This document shows positions 6,493 to 10,187 of a stretch of DNA of 10,187 nt, in pieces. How positions within the stretch are numbered: position 1 is the stretch's first letter; every line of letters starts with the position of its first letter. A program made the position numbers and the translations under genes. The stretch lies in NCBI GenBank assembly GCA_018056045.1, contig JAGPGI010000065.1, forward strand, positions 1 through 10,187, given 5' to 3'. The notes beneath the pieces are model-generated. The model was not told where the DNA came from, searched no databases, and worked only from the letters and a program-made list of their open reading frames with translations. The DNA is from Paracoccus sp. (in: a-proteobacteria). Lineage in GTDB: Bacteria > Pseudomonadota > Alphaproteobacteria > Rhodobacterales > Rhodobacteraceae.

Positions 6493-6668
6493 GAATGAAG
6501 AAGAAGGGGCGGCCCCGCCTCATACGCGGCCATCGGCATCAGTGGCATGACGCGGGGCTTTCTCCTTCAGCGGTCATCGGCTTCCCAGCCTGTACCGCGC
6601 CGTCAGGATAGAAGGCGAAAGGTTGCGCAAGCGTTAACAAGGCTCATTCTTCTTTATGAAAATATCCC
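6484..6668. repeat. Inverted repeat pair: arms 6484-6505 and 6647-6668
   Basis: The 22-nt arm at 6484-6505 (GGGATATTTGAATG, then AAGAAGAA) matches the reverse complement of 6647-6668 at 19 of 22 positions. About 141 bp lie between the arms. Each arm has a GC-rich hairpin on its outer side (6454-6486 and 6676-6696), so the layout is two copies of one unit, hairpin then GGGATATTT then AAGAAGAA, facing each other. From memory similar GGGATATTT-type strings are frequent between genes in Rhodobacteraceae, so these are probably dispersed intergenic or terminator elements rather than a transposon: no transposase or target duplication is seen. Confidence 0.55.
6512..6558 (+). other. Central stem-loop in the dehydrogenase-GST gap
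   Basis: GCCCCGC (6512-6518) pairs with GCGGGGC (6552-6558). After a C/C mismatch TCAT (6520-6523) pairs with ATGA (6547-6550). Beyond a 5-nt bulge GCCA (6529-6532) pairs with TGGC (6543-6546), closing a 10-nt loop: 15 pairs in all. TTTCT follows at 6559-6563, so it may act as a terminator on the plus strand or as a processing or stability element in the mRNA. The remainder of the gap (about 6564-6646) shows no gene and no clear promoter; TTGCGCAA (6623-6630) and GTTAAC (6633-6638) are two small palindromes that might belong to an operator. Confidence 0.4.
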
Positions 6669-6675
6669 GGGGGGT

Positions 6676-6696
6676 CCGGGGGCGCGCAGCCCCCGG
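6676..6696. other. Strong GC hairpin just upstream of the GST ribosome binding site
   Basis: CCGGGGGC (6676-6683) and GCCCCCGG (6689-6696) form a perfect 8-bp stem with a GCGCA loop. It ends 11 nt before the AGGAGG ribosome binding site (6708-6713) of the GST-like gene. On the minus strand it is followed by GGGATATTTTC, mirroring the hairpin after the dehydrogenase. It could stop antisense transcription, protect the 5' end of a processed mRNA or lower expression of the downstream genes. Confidence 0.5.
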
Positions 6697-6718
6697 CTGG
6701 ACGAGGCAGGAGGAACCC

Positions 6719-7360
6719 ATGACCGCACAACTCTGGTGCTTTGGCGAAAGCGGCAATGCCTACAAGGCGGCGCTGACCATGGAACTGGCCGGTTACGACT
6801 GGCGGCCGGTCTATGTCGACTTCTTCAACGGCGAGGCCCGCAGCCCCGAGTTCCGCACACTGAACGAAATGGGCGAGGTGCCGGTCTTTCGTGAAGGGGA
6901 TCTGACCCTGACCCAGTCGGCGGTGATCCAGCTGCATGTCGCCGAACGGACGGGAAAGTTCCTTGGCCGCGACCGCAACGAGGTTCTGCGCTGGCTCATG
7001 TTTGACAATCACAAGCTGTCGGGTCAGGCGGGATCCGCGCGGTTTCTGGCGAATTTCCTGCCCCCGGCCAAGCGCTCGCAAGAGGTGATCGGCTTTCAGC
7101 AATCGCGCCTGCGCGCCACTTACAAGGTGCTGGATGACCATCTGGCCAGTCGCGACTGGGTGGCCGACAGCAGTCCCACCGTCGCCGATTTCGCCTGCTG
7201 CGGTTACCTGTTTTACCCCGAGCCCTTCGGTTTCGACCGCGCCGAATGGCCCCATATCGACCGCTGGCTGGACGGCATCGCCGCCCTGCCCGGTTGGAAA
7301 CATCCCTATGATCTGATGCCCGGCAACCCGTCGGACCGGGCAACGAAGGAGGACGCATGA
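6719..7360 (+). CDS. Glutathione S-transferase-like protein
   Basis: This 213-residue cytoplasmic protein has the GST fold: an N-terminal thioredoxin-like domain (about 3-80) and a helical C-terminal domain (about 88-195). Seen motifs are the N-terminal active-site turn FGESGNAYKAAL (S11 is a candidate catalytic residue), the cis-proline EVPV (P55), the glutathione-binding TQSAV (Q66-S67; many GSTs have Glu-Ser here) and the N-capping segment TVADF (T154, D157). Start 6719 is chosen because AGGAGG lies 5 nt upstream; an in-frame ATG at 6656 lies in the repeat region and would put the GC hairpin inside the gene. The stop overlaps the fadA start by 4 nt (ATGA), so the two are translationally coupled. 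Its role within beta-oxidation is unknown: it might detoxify reactive enoyl or thioether products, or have lost catalysis. Confidence 0.92.
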   Translation: MTAQLWCFGESGNAYKAALTMELAGYDWRPVYVDFFNGEARSPEFRTLNEMGEVPVFREGDLTLTQSAVIQLHVAERTGKFLGRDRNEVLRWLMFDNHKLSGQAGSARFLANFLPPAKRSQEVIGFQQSRLRATYKVLDDHLASRDWVADSSPTVADFACCGYLFYPEPFGFDRAEWPHIDRWLDGIAALPGWKHPYDLMPGNPSDRATKEDA

Positions 7361-8568
7361 CCGAAGCCTATATCTATGACGCCGCCCGCACCCCGCGCGG
7401 CAAGGGCCGCCCCGATGGCAGCCTGCACGAGGTCACCTCGGTCGCGCTGTCGGCGCGGCTTCTGAACGCCGTCAAGGAACGCAACGGCCTGGAGGGCCAC
7501 GCCGTCGAGGACGTGATCTGGGGCAATGTCACCCAGGTCAAGGAACAGGGCGGCTGCCTTGCCCGCTCGGCCGTGCTGGAATCGGATCTGGACGAGTCGA
7601 TCCCGGGTCTGGCGATCAACCGCTTTTGCGCCAGCGGCATGGAGGCCGTGAACCTGGCCGCCAATCAGGTCAAGGGCGGCGCCGGTCAGGCATATATCGC
7701 CGGCGGGGTCGAGATGATGGGCCGCGTGGCCATGGGCAGCGACGGCGCCGCCATCGCCGTCGATCCCAGCCTGACATTTCCGACCTATTTCGTCCCGCAG
7801 GGCATCAGCGCCGACATCATCGCCACCGAATACGGCTTTACCCGCGAACAGGCCGATGCGCTGGCCGTCGAATCCCAGCGCCGCGCCGCAGTCGCATGGG
7901 CCGAGAACCGCTTCGCCAAATCCATCGTGCCGGTTCGCGACCAGAACGGGCTGATTATCCTTGACCGCGACGAATACATGCGCCCCGGCACCACGGTCGA
8001 AGACCTTGCCAAGCTGAAAGCCAGCTTCAAGGACATGGGCGAGATGATGCCCGGTTTCGACAAGGTGGCAATGCTGAAATACCCGCATCTGTCGCATATC
8101 GAGCATATCCACCATGCCGGGAACTCGTCGGGCATCGTCGATGGTGCCGGCGCCGTGCTGATCGGGAACGCCGAATTCGGCAAGGCTTATGGCCTCAAGC
8201 CCCGCGCCCGCATCCGCGCCACCGCCAAGATCGGCACCGATCCGACGATCATGCTGACCGGCCCGGTGCCGGTGACGGAAAAGATCCTGAAAGACAGCGG
8301 CATGTCCATCGGCGACATCGACCTGTTCGAGGTGAACGAGGCCTTTGCCTCGGTCGTTTTGCGCTTCATGCAGGCTTTCCAGGTCGATCCGGCGCTGGTC
8401 AATGTCAATGGCGGCTCGATCGCGCTTGGCCACCCGCTGGGGGCCACCGGCGCCATCATCATCGGCACGCTCTTGGACGAGCTGGAGCGTCAGGACAAGA
8501 ACGTGGGTCTGGCCACGCTGTGCATCGCGTCCGGCATGGGCGCGGCGACCATCATCGAGCGCGTGTAA
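7357..8568 (+). CDS. fadA: Acetyl-CoA C-acyltransferase (3-ketoacyl-CoA thiolase)
   Basis: This enzyme performs the last step of beta-oxidation, CoA-dependent cleavage of 3-ketoacyl-CoA to acetyl-CoA and a shortened acyl-CoA. It has 403 residues, normal for the family. The nucleophilic cysteine lies in NRFCASGMEAVN (C91), the catalytic histidine in GGSIALGHPLGATGA (H359) and the second catalytic cysteine in LCIASGMGAA (C389). The N-terminus AYIYDAARTPRGKGRPDGSLHE is cut to fewer than 20 residues in the usual motif AARTPRGKG. It overlaps the GST-like gene by 4 nt and precedes the multifunctional enzyme by 11 nt, so all three are one operon. A biosynthetic acetoacetyl-CoA thiolase is less likely given the partners. 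Confidence 0.96.
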   Translation: MTEAYIYDAARTPRGKGRPDGSLHEVTSVALSARLLNAVKERNGLEGHAVEDVIWGNVTQVKEQGGCLARSAVLESDLDESIPGLAINRFCASGMEAVNLAANQVKGGAGQAYIAGGVEMMGRVAMGSDGAAIAVDPSLTFPTYFVPQGISADIIATEYGFTREQADALAVESQRRAAVAWAENRFAKSIVPVRDQNGLIILDRDEYMRPGTTVEDLAKLKASFKDMGEMMPGFDKVAMLKYPHLSHIEHIHHAGNSSGIVDGAGAVLIGNAEFGKAYGLKPRARIRATAKIGTDPTIMLTGPVPVTEKILKDSGMSIGDIDLFEVNEAFASVVLRFMQAFQVDPALVNVNGGSIALGHPLGATGAIIIGTLLDELERQDKNVGLATLCIASGMGAATIIERV

Positions 8569-8579
8569 GGGGCAGGAAC

Positions 8580-10187
8580 ATGACCGATTTCACCATGAAG
8601 AAAGACGCCGACGGCGTCGCGATCATCACCTGGGACGTGCCCGGCAAGTCGATGAACGTGCTGTCACTGGATGGCGCGGCAACTCTGAACACCCTGATCG
8701 ACGACGCGCTGGCGGACACAACCGTCAAGGGCATCGTCATCACCTCAGGCAAGAAAGACTTCGCCGGCGGGATGGATCTGAACGTCATCGCCGGCATGAA
8801 GCAGGGCGGCGCTCAGGGCGTGTTCGACGGCGTGATGACGCTGCACAGCCTGCTGCGCAAGATCGAACTCGCGGGCATGGACTTCAAGACCAAGAAAGGC
8901 GGCAAGCCCATCGCCACCGCCCTGCCCGGCACCGCATTGGGGATCGGGCTGGAACTGCCTTTGTCCACGCATCGCATCTTTGCCGCAGAAAACCCCAAGG
9001 CCAAGATCGGCCTGCCCGAAATCATGGTCGGCATCTTCCCCGGCGCGGGCGGCACCACCCGCCTTGTGCGCAAGCTGGGCGCCATGGGCGCGGCCCCCTT
9101 CCTGCTGGAGGGCAAGCTGTCCGACCCCGCGAAAGCCAAGGCCGCCGGCCTGATCGACGAGGTCGTGGCCGACCCGGTGGCGGCGGCCCGCGACTGGGTG
9201 CTGAAAGCGACCGACGCCGATCTGGTGAAACCCTGGGACGCCAAGGGCTACAAGATGCCCGGCGGCGAGCCCTATCACCCGGCAGGCTTCATGACCTTCG
9301 TGGGCGCCAGCGCGATGGTCCATGGCAAGACCATGGGTGTCTATCCGGCGGCGAAAGCCCTGCTGAGCGCGGTCTATGAGGGCGCCTTGGTGCCCTTCGA
9401 CACGGCGCTGAAAATCGAGGCGCGCTGGTTTACCAATGTGCTGCTGAACCCCAGCTCGACCGCGATGATCCGCAGCCTCTTCATCAACAAGGAGGCGCTG
9501 GAAAAGGGCGCGAACCGCCCCGAGGCCCCTGACCAGAGCGTGAAAAAACTCGGCATCCTTGGCGCCGGCATGATGGGCGCGGGCATCGCCTATGTCAGCG
9601 CCATGGCCGGGATCGAGGTGGTGCTGATCGACGCGGCGCAGGATGCCGCCGAACGCGGCAAGGCCTATTCGACCGGACTTCTGGACAAGGCGATCAGCCG
9701 CCGCAAATCCACCGAAGAGAAAAAGACCGAGGTGCTTGCCCGCATCACCCCCACGACCGATTACGCGGCCCTTGCCGGCTGCGACCTGATCGTCGAGGCG
9801 GTATTCGAGGACCCCGCCGTCAAGGCCGAGGTCACGAAAAAGGCCGAGGCCGCGATCCCCGCGGACGCGATTTTTGCCACCAACACCTCGACCCTGCCGA
9901 TCAGCGATCTGGCCCGCGCCAGCACCCGGCCCGAACAGTTCATCGGCATCCATTTCTTCAGCCCGGTCGACAAGATGCTGCTGGTCGAAATCATCAAGGG
10001 CAAGGCGACCGGCCCCCGCGCCGTCGCCAAGGCGCTGGATTTCGTCCGCCAGATCCGCAAGACCCCGATCGTGGTCAATGATGCGCGCTTCTTCTACGCC
10101 AATCGCTGCATCATCCCCTATCTGAACGAAGGCATCCGCATGGTCGGCGAGGGCGTGAACCCGACGCTGATCGAAAACGCCGCCAAG
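8580..10187 (+). CDS. fadJ: Multifunctional enoyl-CoA hydratase / 3-hydroxyacyl-CoA dehydrogenase (FadJ/FadB-type), 3' end cut by window
   Basis: This enzyme carries out steps two and three of beta-oxidation: hydration of enoyl-CoA and NAD-dependent oxidation of 3-hydroxyacyl-CoA. The frame is open to the window edge, giving 536 residues of an expected 700 or so. The crotonase domain (about 1-200) has the oxyanion segment FAGGMDLN (61-68) and both catalytic glutamates, E125 in GIGLE and E147 in IGLPE. The NAD-binding Rossmann motif GAGMMGAG (328-335) opens the dehydrogenase domain, with NTSTLP, the catalytic histidine H458 in IGIHFFSPVDKM and FFYANR following. The N-terminus (VAIITWDVPGKSMNVL) is closer to E. 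coli FadJ than FadB, and the order thiolase then multifunctional enzyme is that of fadIJ. The start follows a GGCAGGA ribosome binding site, 11 nt after fadA. The last dehydrogenase domain is outside the window. Confidence 0.96.
   Translation, partial: MTDFTMKKDADGVAIITWDVPGKSMNVLSLDGAATLNTLIDDALADTTVKGIVITSGKKDFAGGMDLNVIAGMKQGGAQGVFDGVMTLHSLLRKIELAGMDFKTKKGGKPIATALPGTALGIGLELPLSTHRIFAAENPKAKIGLPEIMVGIFPGAGGTTRLVRKLGAMGAAPFLLEGKLSDPAKAKAAGLIDEVVADPVAAARDWVLKATDADLVKPWDAKGYKMPGGEPYHPAGFMTFVGASAMVHGKTMGVYPAAKALLSAVYEGALVPFDTALKIEARWFTNVLLNPSSTAMIRSLFINKEALEKGANRPEAPDQSVKKLGILGAGMMGAGIAYVSAMAGIEVVLIDAAQDAAERGKAYSTGLLDKAISRRKSTEEKKTEVLARITPTTDYAALAGCDLIVEAVFEDPAVKAEVTKKAEAAIPADAIFATNTSTLPISDLARASTRPEQFIGIHFFSPVDKMLLVEIIKGKATGPRAVAKALDFVRQIRKTPIVVNDARFFYANRCIIPYLNEGIRMVGEGVNPTLIENAAK

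Noticed and set aside
6623..6638. TTGCGCAA and GTTAAC as a LacI-type operator and -35 box for the GST operon
   Set aside because: The combined site is only about half symmetric, and no good -10 box lies at proper spacing.
6484..6668. Inverted repeat pair as an insertion sequence or MITE
   Set aside because: No transposase, no visible target-site duplication, and the arms have terminator-like hairpins outside them. A dispersed intergenic element is the simpler reading, so it is listed as a repeat only.
6656..6718. Upstream in-frame start for the GST-like protein
   Set aside because: The ATG lies in the inverted repeat arm and the added residues are encoded by the GC hairpin; AGGAGG directly before 6719 decides the start.
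7306..8433. 375-codon open frame on the minus strand
   Set aside because: It is antisense to the thiolase gene, which has all its catalytic motifs.
8745..9953. 402-codon open frame on the minus strand
   Set aside because: It is antisense to the multifunctional beta-oxidation gene, with shadow-type composition and no recognisable motif.

Overview
The window comes from a high-GC alphaproteobacterium, almost certainly a Rhodobacteraceae member and probably Paracoccus or a close relative. The strongest clue is a 104-residue F1-ATPase zeta subunit (DUF1476) that closely resembles, from memory, the Paracoccus denitrificans protein. The purC neighbour, the style of the beta-oxidation genes and the intergenic GGGATATTT-type hairpin repeats fit the same family. 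No tRNA, rRNA, CRISPR array, transposase or phage gene is visible.

Left part (1-1300). The 5' portion of purC (purine synthesis, minus strand, C-terminus cut by the window edge) is divergent from the zeta-subunit gene (plus strand). About 200 bp separate them, carrying a perfect TATAAT box and a 12-bp palindrome.

Middle-left (1301-3573). A tight three-gene minus-strand operon encodes two tandem PaaI-like hotdog thioesterases and a DinF-type MATE exporter. The thioesterase genes are 1 nt apart, and the second overlaps the MATE gene by 8 bp. The two thioesterases differ at the usual catalytic acid position: Asp in one, Glu in the other.

Middle-right to end (3712-10187). Divergent from that operon lies a fatty-acid or acyl-CoA degradation cluster on the plus strand. 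It contains two paralogous MerR-family regulators, a 592-residue acyl-CoA dehydrogenase of the long FadE/DmdC-like type, a glutathione S-transferase-like protein, a thiolase (FadA) and a FadJ/FadB-type multifunctional enoyl-CoA hydratase/3-hydroxyacyl-CoA dehydrogenase cut by the right edge. Together the dehydrogenase, multifunctional enzyme and thiolase cover all four steps of a beta-oxidation turn. The second MerR gene is 31 nt upstream of the dehydrogenase and probably co-transcribed with it. The GST gene overlaps fadA by 4 nt (ATGA).

The 273-bp gap between the dehydrogenase and GST genes is the largest non-coding stretch. It is densely structured: a terminator-like hairpin, a 22-nt inverted repeat pair, a central stem-loop and a strong GC hairpin just before the GST ribosome binding site. 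The most useful leads are this gap, the candidate MerR operators, the GST embedded in a beta-oxidation operon and the paired thioesterase/MATE operon. I see no clearly new system: most of the window is ordinary core metabolism.
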